DNA of 64,000 nucleotides. It comes from Massilia sp. YIM B02769. GTDB taxonomy: Bacteria > Pseudomonadota > Gammaproteobacteria > Burkholderiales > Burkholderiaceae_D. The position numbers were made by a program, and so were the translations under genes. The stretch covers positions 1 through 64,000 of the forward strand of contig NZ_JASNRC010000013.1 in NCBI RefSeq assembly GCF_030411995.1, read 5' to 3'. This document shows, in pieces, positions 18,456 through 26,782 of the stretch (its first letter is position 1; the number at the start of each line of letters is the position of its first letter). The notes beneath the pieces were generated by a model. The model worked only from the letters and a program-made list of their open reading frames with translations. It was not told where the DNA came from and ran no database searches.

Positions 18456-18458
18456 CAA

Positions 18459-19277
18459 ATGTGGCATGACGTACGCGCCCTGAACGCCACCGCCAGCACG
18501 CTGCTGGCGGCGACGCTGCTCGCCGGCCTGGCGTCCGGCGTGTGGTGGCTGTCGCAGCGGCCGATGTTCACGCTGCGCGCGGTGAAGGTCGAGAGCCTGT
18601 ACGGCATCGGCCTGCGCCACGTGAACGAACTCACGGTACGGAACAGCGTGCTGGGCAAGATCCGCGGGAATTTCTTCACCACGGACCTGGACCAGGTGCG
18701 CACGACTTTCGAGGCCGTGCCCTGGGTGCGGCGCGCCACGGTGCGGCGCGAGTGGCCGAACCAGCTGATCGTCGAGGTCGAGGAACACGAGGCGCTCGGC
18801 ACCTGGGGCGAAGGCCGCCTGTTGTCGGTGAAAGGGGATGTCTTCACCGCCAACCTGGCCGAGGCCGACGACGACCACGAGCTGCCGGCGTTCACGGGTC
18901 CGGCCGGCAGCGAGAAGGAAGTGCTGGCACGCTTCGCCGAACTGCGCGCCTGGTTCGCGCCGGTGAAGCTGGTGCCGCAGGAACTGGCGCTGTCCTCGCG
19001 CTACGCCTGGACCGTGAAGCTGGACAACGGCATGAGCGTGGAGCTTGGCCGCGAGCAGGACAGGAATACCGTCAAGGGGCGCGTGGCGCGCCTGGTCGGC
19101 GTCTACCCACAGCTGGTCGCCCGGCTGCAGGAAGGCCGCATCGACACCATCGACATGCGTTACCCGAACGGCCTGGCCTTGTCGTCGGCGGCACTCACCG
19201 TGCCTGCGGATGCGACAAAGCCGGTGAAGCCGACGGTCAAGAAAAAAACAACCAACAAAACAACCAAGCATATCTAA
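18459..19277 (+). CDS. ftsQ: Cell division protein FtsQ
   Basis: FtsQ is the bitopic scaffold of the FtsQLB complex. The 272-residue protein has one transmembrane helix at about residues 9-28. It is followed by a POTRA domain (FTLRAVKVES through RREWPNQLIVEVEEHEALGTWG) and the beta domain. The C-terminal tail is lysine- and threonine-rich (VKKKTTNKTTK), encoded by an A-rich stretch unlike the rest of the cluster. Three bases separate it from ddl and ftsA follows after 12 bases. Confidence 0.95.
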   Translation: MWHDVRALNATASTLLAATLLAGLASGVWWLSQRPMFTLRAVKVESLYGIGLRHVNELTVRNSVLGKIRGNFFTTDLDQVRTTFEAVPWVRRATVRREWPNQLIVEVEEHEALGTWGEGRLLSVKGDVFTANLAEADDDHELPAFTGPAGSEKEVLARFAELRAWFAPVKLVPQELALSSRYAWTVKLDNGMSVELGREQDRNTVKGRVARLVGVYPQLVARLQEGRIDTIDMRYPNGLALSSAALTVPADATKPVKPTVKKKTTNKTTKHI

Positions 19278-19289
19278 AGCAGGCGAGCA

Positions 19290-20522
19290 ATGACAAAAGA
19301 CGCGAAAAACCTGATCGTCGGCCTCGACATCGGCACCTCGAAGGTGGTGGCCGTCGTGGCCGAGGTGATGTCCGACGGACGCCACGAGGTCATCGGCCTC
19401 GGTCAGCACGAGTCGAAGGGATTGAAGAAGGGCGTCGTGGTGAACATCGAGGCCACCGTCGAATCGATCCAGCGCGCGCTCGAGGAAGCCGAGCTGATGG
19501 CCGACTGCAAGATCCGCAATGTGTATGCAGGCATCGCGGGCAGCCATATCCGCTCGTTCAACTCGAGCGGCATGGTGGCGATCAAGGAGAAGGAAGTCAC
19601 GGCGACCGACGTCGCGCGCGTGATCGAGACGGCGAAAGCCGTGAACATCCCGACCGACCAGCAGTTGCTGCACACGGTGCCGCAGGAGTTCATCGTCGAC
19701 AACCAGGAAGACGTGCGCGAGCCGATCGGCATGAGCGGCATCCGCCTCGAAGTGCGCGTGCACATCGTCACCGGCGCGGTGTCGGCGGTGCAGAACATCG
19801 TCAAGTGCGTGCGCCGCTGCGGCCTGGAAGTGTCGGACCTGATCCTGCAGCCGATGGCCTCGGCCGACGCCGTGCTCACGGTCGACGAGAAGGAGCTCGG
19901 CGTGGTCCTGATCGACATCGGCGGCGGCACCACCGACATCGCGGTCTTCAGCGACGGCGCGATCCGCCACACCGCCGTGATCCCGATCGCCGGCGACCAG
20001 ATCACCAGCGACATCGCGATGGCGCTGCGCACGCCGACCGGCGAGGCGGAAGAAATCAAGCTGCGCTACGGCGTCGCCAAGCAGGTGCTGGCCGATCCGG
20101 GCGAGACCCTGGAAGTGCCGGGCCTGGGCGACCGCGGCCCGCGCGCGCTCTCGCGCCAGGCGCTGGCCGCCGTGATCGAGCCGCGCGTGGAAGAACTGTT
20201 CGCGATGGTGCACCAGGTGGTGCGCGAGTCCGGCTACGAGGGCGTGCTGTCGTCGGGCATCGTGCTCACCGGCGGCACCGCGATGATGCCGGGGATGATC
20301 GAGATGGCCGAGGACATGTTCCTCAAGCCGACCCGCCTCGGCACGCCGGACTACCGCGGCCAGCTGGCCGACGTGGTGCGCAGCCCGCGCTACGCGACTG
20401 TTTTGGGATTGTTATTGGAAGCGAAAAAGCAGTACCTGCGAGGCCATATCGTGACGCGCCAGGATGGTTCGGTAAAGGCGGTTTGGCAACGCATGAAGGA
20501 ATGGTTCTTGGGTAATTTCTAA
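19290..20522 (+). CDS. ftsA: Cell division protein FtsA
   Basis: FtsA is the actin-like protein that tethers FtsZ filaments to the membrane. The 410-residue product shows GLDIGTSKVVAVVAEV (phosphate 1), the 1C domain, LIDIGGGTTDIAVF (phosphate 2) and the adenosine motif SGIVLTGGTAMMPGM. The C-terminal VWQRMKEWFLGNF is the expected amphipathic membrane-targeting helix. A 159-base gap separates it from ftsZ, the first sizeable gap since mraZ. Confidence 0.98.
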   Translation: MTKDAKNLIVGLDIGTSKVVAVVAEVMSDGRHEVIGLGQHESKGLKKGVVVNIEATVESIQRALEEAELMADCKIRNVYAGIAGSHIRSFNSSGMVAIKEKEVTATDVARVIETAKAVNIPTDQQLLHTVPQEFIVDNQEDVREPIGMSGIRLEVRVHIVTGAVSAVQNIVKCVRRCGLEVSDLILQPMASADAVLTVDEKELGVVLIDIGGGTTDIAVFSDGAIRHTAVIPIAGDQITSDIAMALRTPTGEAEEIKLRYGVAKQVLADPGETLEVPGLGDRGPRALSRQALAAVIEPRVEELFAMVHQVVRESGYEGVLSSGIVLTGGTAMMPGMIEMAEDMFLKPTRLGTPDYRGQLADVVRSPRYATVLGLLLEAKKQYLRGHIVTRQDGSVKAVWQRMKEWFLGNF

Positions 20523-20681
20523 ATGAATTTCTAAGCAGCAACCGACGTCGGCAATAAGCGTCTTTGATTCGATACAAACACACATATTTTTACAATACCT
20601 AGCAGTAACCAAGGGCCAGTCCTGATAACCTTGTGAGGTTTGGCGCTTGGGTGCTGCAATTTGAAGATGAGGAGTCACATC

Positions 20682-21881
20682 ATGGAGTTCGATATGGTCG
20701 ATAACGCAGCACTGGGAACGGTGATCAAGGTCGTCGGCGTGGGTGGTGCAGGCGGCAACGCCGTGCAGCACATGATCAACAAAGGCGTCTCGGGCGTCGA
20801 GTTCATCGCCGCGAATACCGATGCCCAGGCACTTGCGGCATCGAGCGCGAACAACATCATCCAGATCGGCGAGTCCGGCCTGGGCGCCGGCATGCGTCCG
20901 GAAATCGGCCGCCAGCTGGCCGAGCAAACCCGCTCGCGCATCGAGGATTCGCTGCGCGGCGCGCACATGGTCTTCATCGCCGCCGGCATGGGCGGCGGCA
21001 CCGGCACCGGCGCCGCCCCGATCGTGGCCGAAGTCGCGAAAACCATGGGCGCCCTGACGGTGGCCGTGGTCTCCAAGCCGTTCTCGTACGAAGGCAAGAA
21101 GTGCATGGACGTGGCCGAAGCCGGCCTCGAAGAACTGTCGAAGCACGTCGACTCGCTGATCATCATCCTCAACGAAAAGCTGGAAGACATCTACGAAGAC
21201 GAATCCATGCTGGAGTGGATGAAGCATGCCGACGACGTGCTGAACAACGCCGTCGCCGGTATCGCCGAGATCATCAACGTGCCGGGCCACATCAACGTCG
21301 ACTTCAACGACGTGAAGACCATCATGAGCGAGCAGGGCAAGGCCATGATGGGCACCGCCACCGCTTCGGGCGTGGACCGTGCGCGCATCGCCGCCGAACA
21401 GGCTGTCGCTTCGCCGCTGCTGGACGGTATCGACCTGTCGGGCGCCAAGGGCGTGCTGGTCAACGTGACCGCGTCGCGTGGCCTGAAGGGCAAGGAGATC
21501 AAGGAAGTCATGGCCGCCGTGCGCGCCTTTGCCGCCCCTGACGCATCGATCGCGCAAGGCATCGCCTACGACGACGCGATGGGCGACGAGATCCGCGTGA
21601 CCGTGGTCGCCACCGGCCTGGGCAAGGCGCAGAAGATGCAGCTGGTCCAGCCGCAGCAAGTCCTGCGCACCGGCACCTACAACGCCCCGATGATGGGCGC
21701 GACCGCCGGCCTGCCGGGCGGCCTGACCATGGGCCAGACGGGCGTCGGCGGCGGCGATGTCGGCGGCAAGCAGCCGGCCGTGTGGCGCCGCGAGCAGGCA
21801 TCGGAACAGGTGCAGGCGATGCAGCGCAACGGTGTCGAGACCTACGACATTCCGGCTTTCCTGCGCAAGCAAGCCGACTGA
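20682..21881 (+). CDS. ftsZ: Cell division GTPase FtsZ
   Basis: FtsZ polymerises into the division ring and hydrolyses GTP. The 399-residue protein has the nucleotide motifs GVGGAGGNAV near residue 20 and the tubulin signature GGGTGTGAAP near residue 107. It ends with the conserved partner-binding peptide YDIPAFLRKQ. The chosen ATG has a perfect GAGGAG site seven bases upstream; an earlier in-frame codon lacks one. The 159-base gap before it is AT-rich, with a TACAAT -10-like hexamer at 20591-20596 but no good -35. A strong terminator follows. Confidence 0.98.
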   Translation: MEFDMVDNAALGTVIKVVGVGGAGGNAVQHMINKGVSGVEFIAANTDAQALAASSANNIIQIGESGLGAGMRPEIGRQLAEQTRSRIEDSLRGAHMVFIAAGMGGGTGTGAAPIVAEVAKTMGALTVAVVSKPFSYEGKKCMDVAEAGLEELSKHVDSLIIILNEKLEDIYEDESMLEWMKHADDVLNNAVAGIAEIINVPGHINVDFNDVKTIMSEQGKAMMGTATASGVDRARIAAEQAVASPLLDGIDLSGAKGVLVNVTASRGLKGKEIKEVMAAVRAFAAPDASIAQGIAYDDAMGDEIRVTVVATGLGKAQKMQLVQPQQVLRTGTYNAPMMGATAGLPGGLTMGQTGVGGGDVGGKQPAVWRREQASEQVQAMQRNGVETYDIPAFLRKQAD

Positions 21882-21911
21882 TCGTCTAAACGATTAGGGT
21901 CGTATCCAAAA

Positions 21912-21946
21912 ACGGGACCGGAGCTTGCGCTCCGGTCCCGTTTTTT
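21912..21946 (+). terminator. Intrinsic terminator after ftsZ
   Basis: A 13-base perfect stem (ACGGGACCGGAGC with its complement) around a TTGC loop is followed by a run of T. A run of A before the stem means it could also stop transcription arriving from the opposite strand. It lies about 30 bases after the ftsZ stop and closes the division cluster. Confidence 0.93.
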
Positions 21947-21968
21947 ATTGGCCCGCGACGTGTGATGC

Positions 21969-21998
21969 GTAGGGTGGGCGCCCCTGTGCCCACGCGGT
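21969..21998. repeat. Dispersed palindromic repeat, copy 2 (one arm)
   Basis: GTAGGGTGGGC, a short loop, then GCCCACGCGG form one hairpin arm of the repeat also seen at 1814, 28698, 48727 and 50730. No matching right arm ending in CCACCCTAC is visible before the next gene, so this copy is partial. Confidence 0.7.
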
Positions 21999-22055
21999 GA
22001 TAGTTTGCGTAGTAGTTCCCGGCACGATATCGGAGCCAACAATGCGCAGCGTTCA

Positions 22056-22520
22056 CTAGAACCCCGGCGCCGGCACCTCGGGAATCGGGTTCTGCAAACT
22101 CACGTTCAGCATGTTCCAACCCCGGATCACCGCGATCGCATACCCCAGTTCCGCGATCTCGTTATCGCTGAACTGCGCACGCAGCTCCGCGAAATCCTCG
22201 TCCGTCGGCGGTGAATGCGGAATCGCATTCACCGCCTCAGCCCAGCGTAGCGCCGCCCGCTCGCGCGCGCTGAAGAAGGGCGCCTCGCGCCAGCCGGCGA
22301 TCGCGTTCAAATGGCGCGGGTCGGCTTCCTGCTTGACGAGGTCGCGCCAGTGCATATCGATGCAGACCCCGCAGCCGTTGATCTGCGAGACCCGCAAGTT
22401 GACCAGTTCCACCAGGCGCGGGCCGAGCGAACTCTTTTTCACGCTGGCCGACAGCGCGATCATCGCCTGCAGGTTCGGGTGGGCCAGCTTGTAGAAATCG
22501 ATGCGTGCAGCGTGAGACAT
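22056..22520 (-). CDS. AhpD-like carboxymuconolactone decarboxylase family protein 1
   Basis: This 154-residue protein belongs to the carboxymuconolactone decarboxylase/AhpD-like all-helical family. The redox motif C-G-V-C with a following histidine (Cys50, Cys53, His57) is present, so a peroxidase-like or disulfide role is plausible. The ATG at 22520 matches the family N-terminus (MSHAARIDFY). The frame is open far upstream, but that part overlaps the sigma-factor gene on the same strand and is not homologous. A promoter of ECF41 type (TGTCACA, 16 bases, CGTC) lies 55-81 bases upstream. It is downstream of, and probably controlled by, the ECF41 sigma factor next to it. Confidence 0.9.
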   Translation of the reverse strand: MSHAARIDFYKLAHPNLQAMIALSASVKKSSLGPRLVELVNLRVSQINGCGVCIDMHWRDLVKQEADPRHLNAIAGWREAPFFSARERAALRWAEAVNAIPHSPPTDEDFAELRAQFSDNEIAELGYAIAVIRGWNMLNVSLQNPIPEVPAPGF

Positions 22521-22574
22521 GGTATGTGTCCTTTCAGGAAAGGGAGGCGCACCGTGCGCACTCCATGCCATCCA

Positions 22575-22601
22575 GACGATCCGGCGCCCGCGTTTGTGAC
22601 A
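22575..22601 (-). promoter_or_regulatory. ECF41-type promoter of decarboxylase 1
   Basis: On the minus strand TGTCACA (22601-22595) is followed after 16 bases by CGTC (22578-22575). This is the -35/-10 pair reported for ECF41 sigma factors. The same pair with the same spacer precedes the sigma gene (23530-23556) and the second decarboxylase (26067-26093). Confidence 0.85.
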
Positions 22602-22609
22602 GCCGCACG

Positions 22610-23494
22610 CTAGATCGTTTGCGGCGCCCCCGCCAGCTTGTCGGGATTGCGGATCACAAACGCCGCCACGATGCGCCCGGCGTCGACAATGAAGGACTGG
22701 GCCGACTCGATCCGGCCATCGACGTAGCGCAGCAGCCCCGGCTCGCCATTCACCAGCGCCTGGCGGTAGGCCACCCGCCCCGGAAACGCGTGCTCGACCG
22801 ACCAGTAGACCCCGGCCACGCGCCCGGCGCCTTCGAGCACGCGCAGGAAGGATTTCACCTTGCCGCCGCCATCCGACACCAGCTGCACGTCGTCCGCCAT
22901 CAGCGCCTTCATCGCCGTACGGTCGCCCGCGCCGGCGGCCTGCATGAAGCGCGCCAGCAGTTCGCGGTGGGCCGCCTGCGGCACGTCGAAGCGCGGCTGT
23001 TCCTGCTTCACGCGGGCCTGGGCGCGGTGCACCAGCTGGCGGCAGGCCGCTTCCGACTTGCCGAGCATGGCGGCGATGTCCGGGTAATCCTGGTCGAACA
23101 CCTGGCGCAGGAGAAAAGCGGCGCGCTCCTCGGGCGCCAGCCGTTCCAGCACCCACAGGAAGGCCACCGACACGTCGCTGGCCAGTTCGGCCGCCGCTTC
23201 CGGCGTGTGCGCGTCCTCGATGAGCGGCTCGGGCAGCCACCAGCCGACGTAGGCTTCGCGTTCCAGCTTGCGGCTGCGCAGGCGGTCGATGGCCAGGCGC
23301 GTGGTGACGGTCACCAGCCAGGCTTCGGGTGTGGCGACGCTTGCGCGCTCGCTGCCGTTCCAGCGCAGCCAGGCGTCCTGCACCACGTCCTCGGCGTCGG
23401 CGCGCGTGCCGAGCATGCGGTAGGCAATGGCGAACAGGCGCGGGCGCACAGTTGCGAAGCTGTCGGTCGGCGCAAGAGAGGAGGGCAGGGTCAT
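22610..23494 (-). CDS. ECF41-family RNA polymerase sigma factor with SnoaL-like C-terminal domain
   Basis: This extracytoplasmic-function sigma factor is regulated by its own fused C-terminal domain rather than by a separate anti-sigma factor. The 294-residue protein has sigma region 2 at about residues 13-80 (RLFAIAYRMLGTRADAEDVVQDAWLR contains the core) and region 4 at about 108-163. A SnoaL-like extension runs from about 175 to the end. Three ECF41 signature motifs are all present: WLPEP at 86-90 in the linker, DGGGK at 208-212 and NPDKL at 283-287. Its own upstream promoter matches the ECF41 consensus, which suggests autoregulation. Genes of the carboxymuconolactone decarboxylase type, the classic ECF41 targets, flank it. 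Confidence 0.93.
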   Translation of the reverse strand: MTLPSSLAPTDSFATVRPRLFAIAYRMLGTRADAEDVVQDAWLRWNGSERASVATPEAWLVTVTTRLAIDRLRSRKLEREAYVGWWLPEPLIEDAHTPEAAAELASDVSVAFLWVLERLAPEERAAFLLRQVFDQDYPDIAAMLGKSEAACRQLVHRAQARVKQEQPRFDVPQAAHRELLARFMQAAGAGDRTAMKALMADDVQLVSDGGGKVKSFLRVLEGAGRVAGVYWSVEHAFPGRVAYRQALVNGEPGLLRYVDGRIESAQSFIVDAGRIVAAFVIRNPDKLAGAPQTI

Positions 23495-23529
23495 AGGGGC
23501 ATTCTCGATTCGGTTGGCGATCCATGCAA

Positions 23530-23556
23530 GACGGCCGGCACCGCCTGTTTGTGACA
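23530..23556 (-). promoter_or_regulatory. ECF41-type autoregulatory promoter
   Basis: On the minus strand TGTCACA (23556-23550) and CGTC (23533-23530) are separated by 16 bases, 36 bases before the sigma-factor start codon. The element is in the divergent gap with the histidine-kinase gene. Confidence 0.85.
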
Positions 23557-23634
23557 GCTTGCCGTCTGTCGGCCCGCCTGTCGATCCGTCGCATGGCCAG
23601 CGGCGGAGGGATACCTCTGTTGTAGACTAGAAAG

Positions 23635-24771
23635 ATGCTCATTCGTTCCGCAACGTCTTCTCTATTCGCGCAGGCCTGGCGTGCATTCTGGTCGCTGCGC
23701 AAGCGCCGCGCCGCCGGCCTGTGGGCGGACATCCTCATCGCCGCGGGACTGGCAGTGCTGGCCTGGGCCGCCCTGTGCCTGCTCGGCATGGCCGGCGTGG
23801 TGACCGTGACCGTGCCCGATGCCAGCTTCCTGCGGCGCCTCCTGCTCGGCATGCTGCTGCTGTTCCTGGCGATCGCCTGGAGCATGCTGGCCGTGGCGCG
23901 CCTGCTTGAAGCGCTGCTGCCGGAACCGATGCTGGCGCGCTTGTCACCGGTGCGCGACTGGCGCGCGGCGGCGCTGGTCAGCCTGATCCTGCTGGCCGGC
24001 CTGATGCTCGGAAACCTGCTCGGCAGCGCGCTGCTGGCCCTGGCCTATCCCGGCAGCGAGTTGTTCGCCTCTTCGGCGCTGCGGCGCCAGCTGCGCGTGC
24101 TGCAGTTCCTGCCTTTCCTGGCGATCGTCGCCGCGCTGTTCTGGCGTGGCCGTTTGCAGCGCCAGAAGATGCAGGCCCAGGCAGCCGAAGCGCAATTGCG
24201 CCTGCTGCAGGCGCAGATCGAACCGCACTTCCTGTTCAATACCCTGGCCAACATCGAAAGCCTGCTGGACGCCGACCCGCCGCGCGCCCGCGCCATGCTG
24301 GAAGCCTTCTCCGACCATCTGCGCGCCGGCATGGGCCAGCTGCGTGTGGACGAGACCACGCTTGGGGCCGAACTCGAGATGGCGGCCAACTACCTGCGCC
24401 TGCTGCAGATCCGCATGGGAGAGCGCCTGCGCTTCTCGGTCGAGGCCGGGCCGGATGCACGCGCCGCGCTGCTGCCGCCACTGCTGCTGCAGCCGCTGGT
24501 CGAGAACGCGATCCGCCACGGCCTGGAGCCGAAGGTGGCGGGCGGGGAAGTGCGCATCGTGGCCGCGGTCGAGAACGGACGCCTGTGCGTGCAGGTACGC
24601 GACGATGGCATGGGGGCCGAAGCCCCGCCGGCCGCGAAGGGCGCCGGTTCCGCGTTGGACAACATCCGCGCCCGCCTGCGGCACCGCTACGGAGAGCGCG
24701 CCAGCCTGCGCCTGATGCACGGCGCCGGCACCGACGCCACCATCGAACTCCCTTACAAGCCCAAGCCATGA
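23635..24771 (+). CDS. Sensor histidine kinase, LytS/YehU type
   Basis: This is the membrane sensor kinase of a two-component system. The 378-residue protein has about four transmembrane helices in the first 170 residues with almost no periplasmic domain, then a coiled linker and the His-kinase domain of the LytS/YehU class. The phospho-acceptor box QIEPHFLFNTLANIES is near residue 200, the N box LVENAIRHGLEP near residue 290, and the glycine box DDGMG with GSALDNIRARL near the C-terminus. It overlaps the response-regulator gene by four bases. It is divergent from the ECF41 gene, with 140 bases between start codons. The signal is unknown. Confidence 0.92.
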   Translation: MLIRSATSSLFAQAWRAFWSLRKRRAAGLWADILIAAGLAVLAWAALCLLGMAGVVTVTVPDASFLRRLLLGMLLLFLAIAWSMLAVARLLEALLPEPMLARLSPVRDWRAAALVSLILLAGLMLGNLLGSALLALAYPGSELFASSALRRQLRVLQFLPFLAIVAALFWRGRLQRQKMQAQAAEAQLRLLQAQIEPHFLFNTLANIESLLDADPPRARAMLEAFSDHLRAGMGQLRVDETTLGAELEMAANYLRLLQIRMGERLRFSVEAGPDARAALLPPLLLQPLVENAIRHGLEPKVAGGEVRIVAAVENGRLCVQVRDDGMGAEAPPAAKGAGSALDNIRARLRHRYGERASLRLMHGAGTDATIELPYKPKP

Positions 24772-25529
24772 TCTCTTCCGCACACCGTGCCCTGATTGCC
24801 GACGACGAACCGCATCTCGCCCAGCACCTGAAGGCGCAGCTGGAAAAGCTCTGGCCCGAACTCGCGATCGTGGCCGTGGCCAACAACGGCATCGACGCCG
24901 CCGCCCTTATCGCCGAACACGAACCCGAGCTCGCCTTTCTCGACATCCGGATGCCGGGCATGAGCGGACTGGAAGTCGCGCAAGGCATCGAGGGCCGTAC
25001 GCGCGCCGTTTTCGTGACCGCCTACGACGAATACGCGGTGCAGGCCTTCGAGCACGCGGCGCTCGACTACCTGCTGAAGCCCCTGCGCGCCGAGCGCCTG
25101 CAGCGCACGGTCGAACGCGTGCGCGCGGCCTTGGACACGCCGCCGCAGGACGACGCGGCCCTGGCGCAGGCCCTGCGCCGCCTGCTTGGACAGCCCGCCG
25201 GCGAACGGCTGCGTTATCTGAGGGCGGGGAAGGGCGGCATGGTCCACAACATCGCGGTGGGCGACGTCCTGTTCTTCCAGGCCGACGACAAGTACACCGT
25301 GGTGCGCACCGCGGGCGACGAATACCTGATCCGCACGCCCATCGCCGAACTGACGGCGCGCCTCGATCCCGACGAGTTCTGGCAGGTACACCGCGCCACG
25401 GTCATCAACCTGGCCCACCTGGCCGGCACCCGGCGCGACGAGGCCAGCCGCCTGTTCCTGCGCATGCGCGGCTTCGCGACCGAGCTGCCGGTGAGCCGCG
25501 CCTACGTGCCGCTGTTCGCGGCGATGTAA
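24768..25529 (+). CDS. LytTR-family response regulator
   Basis: This is the partner of the preceding kinase. The 253-residue protein has an N-terminal receiver domain with the acidic pair DDE near residue 11, the phospho-acceptor aspartate in AFLDIRMPGMSG near residue 55 and the conserved lysine in YLLKPLRAERL. The C-terminal LytTR DNA-binding domain begins near residue 150 (VGDVLFFQADDKYTVVRT, then FWQVHRATVINL). The ATG overlaps the kinase stop (ATGA); the open frame upstream lies in the kinase and is not homologous. Its 3' end is convergent with the second decarboxylase, with only 20 bases between stops. Targets are unknown. Confidence 0.93.
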   Translation: MISSAHRALIADDEPHLAQHLKAQLEKLWPELAIVAVANNGIDAAALIAEHEPELAFLDIRMPGMSGLEVAQGIEGRTRAVFVTAYDEYAVQAFEHAALDYLLKPLRAERLQRTVERVRAALDTPPQDDAALAQALRRLLGQPAGERLRYLRAGKGGMVHNIAVGDVLFFQADDKYTVVRTAGDEYLIRTPIAELTARLDPDEFWQVHRATVINLAHLAGTRRDEASRLFLRMRGFATELPVSRAYVPLFAAM

Positions 25530-25549
25530 GTACTTGTCCACACATCGTT

Positions 25550-25999
25550 CTAAGCCCTGGCACGTGGTTTCAATCGGAAACTGATTCCCATGCGATTGAT
25601 CGCGTTCATGGCGGCGATCACAATCGTCAGTTCCACCAGGGCCTTTTCTCCAAACGCGGTCAAGGCCGCCGAGTATGCCTCGTCCGACGCATGGGTTTCG
25701 CTCACGCGCGTTACCTCTTCCGTCCATGCGAGGGCCGCACGTTCCCGGTCTGAAAATAAATAGGCGACCTCGTCCCATACCGGCACCAATACAATCTTGT
25801 CGACGGACATGCCGTGTCCGATGAGATCGCGGGTATGGACATCAATACAGTGTGCGCAACCATTTAATTGAGAGACCCTGAGAAAGACCAGGTGAACGAG
25901 GCCGGGTTCCAGACCCGTGCCTGTCGTCGAGTAATGATGGAGCACTCCCAGCGCCTTGGCGCCTTCCTGCGAGACTTGAAACCAGTTTGCGCGATTCAT
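25550..25999 (-). CDS. AhpD-like carboxymuconolactone decarboxylase family protein 2
   Basis: This 149-residue paralogue of the decarboxylase at 22056 has the same CxxC-xxx-H active-site pattern (Cys48, Cys51, His55, within LNGCAHCIDVHTRD). The ATG at 25999 follows a typical N-terminus (MNRANWFQ). The frame is open upstream but passes into the antisense of the peroxiredoxin gene. Its promoter at 26067-26093 carries the same ECF41 signature with the same 16-base spacer as the first decarboxylase, so it probably belongs to the same regulon although a two-component system lies between. Local GC is slightly lower than around it. Confidence 0.9.
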   Translation of the reverse strand: MNRANWFQVSQEGAKALGVLHHYSTTGTGLEPGLVHLVFLRVSQLNGCAHCIDVHTRDLIGHGMSVDKIVLVPVWDEVAYLFSDRERAALAWTEEVTRVSETHASDEAYSAALTAFGEKALVELTIVIAAMNAINRMGISFRLKPRARA

Positions 26000-26066
26000 G
26001 GTTCGTATTTCCTTCGTGAAGTGATTGGCCGTGCGGCTGGCGAGACTTGCCCGTCGCTTTTTACAA

Positions 26067-26093
26067 GACGTGTCGCATGGCGTTTCTGTGACA
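26067..26093 (-). promoter_or_regulatory. ECF41-type promoter of decarboxylase 2
   Basis: On the minus strand TGTCACA (26093-26087), 16 bases, then CGTC (26070-26067), 67 bases before the start codon of the second decarboxylase. It is the third such element within 4 kb. Confidence 0.82.
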
Positions 26094-26221
26094 GATAGCG
26101 AGGGCGATCTGGCATGCGCAACCGCGTCGGCAGCGCGGGAAGCGGCCGGCGGGACAGTGCAGGAAAGGCGGGGATAGTGCATACTGCCGGGATTCTGACA
26201 ACCACACCGAAAGACCACACC

Positions 26222-26725
26222 ATGACCATCCAGATTGGCGACCGCCTCCCAGAAGGCAGCCTGGCCGAATTCGTCGAGACCGAAACCGCAGGCTGCACCC
26301 TGGGCCCGAACACCTTCCAGGTGGCCGATCTCGTCAAGGGCAAGACGATTGCCATCTTCGGCCTGCCGGGCGCATACACGCCAACCTGTTCGGCCAAGCA
26401 CGTGCCTGGCTTTGTCGAGAACGCCGAGGCCTTCAAGGCCAAGGGCGTCGACGAAATCTGGTGCATCTCGGTGAACGACGCCTTTGTCATGGGCGCCTGG
26501 GGCCGCGAACAAAAGGCCACCGGCACCGTGCGCATGATGGCCGACGGTAACGCCGAATTCACCAAGGCACTCGGCCTGGACGCCGACTTCTCGAAGCACG
26601 GCATGGGCACGCGCTCGCAGCGCTACTCGATGCTGGTGGTCGACGGCGTCGTCAAGCAGCTGAACGTGGAGCAGGGCGGCTTCGAGGTCTCGAAGGCCGA
26701 AGCGCTGCTGGCCCAGCTGGGCTGA
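26222..26725 (+). CDS. Peroxiredoxin (Prx5/AhpC-TSA type)
   Basis: This thiol peroxidase reduces H2O2 and organic peroxides in the cytoplasm. The 167-residue protein has the peroxidatic cysteine in PGAYTPTCSAKHVPGF near residue 58 and the conserved arginine in GTRSQRYSMLV near residue 130. The length fits single-domain Prx5 proteins without a glutaredoxin domain. The ATG at 26222 fits the family N-terminus (MTIQIGDRLPEG). It is followed by a clear terminator, so it is a monocistronic unit. To my knowledge a peroxiredoxin between ftsZ and lpxC is common in Burkholderiales. Confidence 0.95.
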   Translation: MTIQIGDRLPEGSLAEFVETETAGCTLGPNTFQVADLVKGKTIAIFGLPGAYTPTCSAKHVPGFVENAEAFKAKGVDEIWCISVNDAFVMGAWGREQKATGTVRMMADGNAEFTKALGLDADFSKHGMGTRSQRYSMLVVDGVVKQLNVEQGGFEVSKAEALLAQLG

Positions 26726-26745
26726 TCCACTGCCTTCCGTATCCG

Positions 26746-26769
26746 ACGGCGCTGCGGCGCCGTTTTTTG
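26746..26769 (+). terminator. Intrinsic terminator after the peroxiredoxin gene
   Basis: A seven-base stem ACGGCGC / GCGCCGT around TGCG is followed by a T run, about 20 bases after the stop codon. Confidence 0.88.
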
Positions 26770-26782
26770 TTTGAGTACCGTT

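Noticed and set aside
17493..20213. A 906-codon open frame antisense to ddl, ftsQ and ftsA
   Set aside because: Long antisense frames are expected in high-GC DNA with strong third-position bias. Its translation is His/Arg/Gly-rich and low in complexity and matches no family, while the sense strand encodes intact known proteins.
20564..20596. A sigma-70 promoter TTGATT / TACAAT in front of ftsZ
   Set aside because: The spacer would be 21 bases, and the correctly spaced -35 is poor. Left only as a remark in the ftsZ entry.
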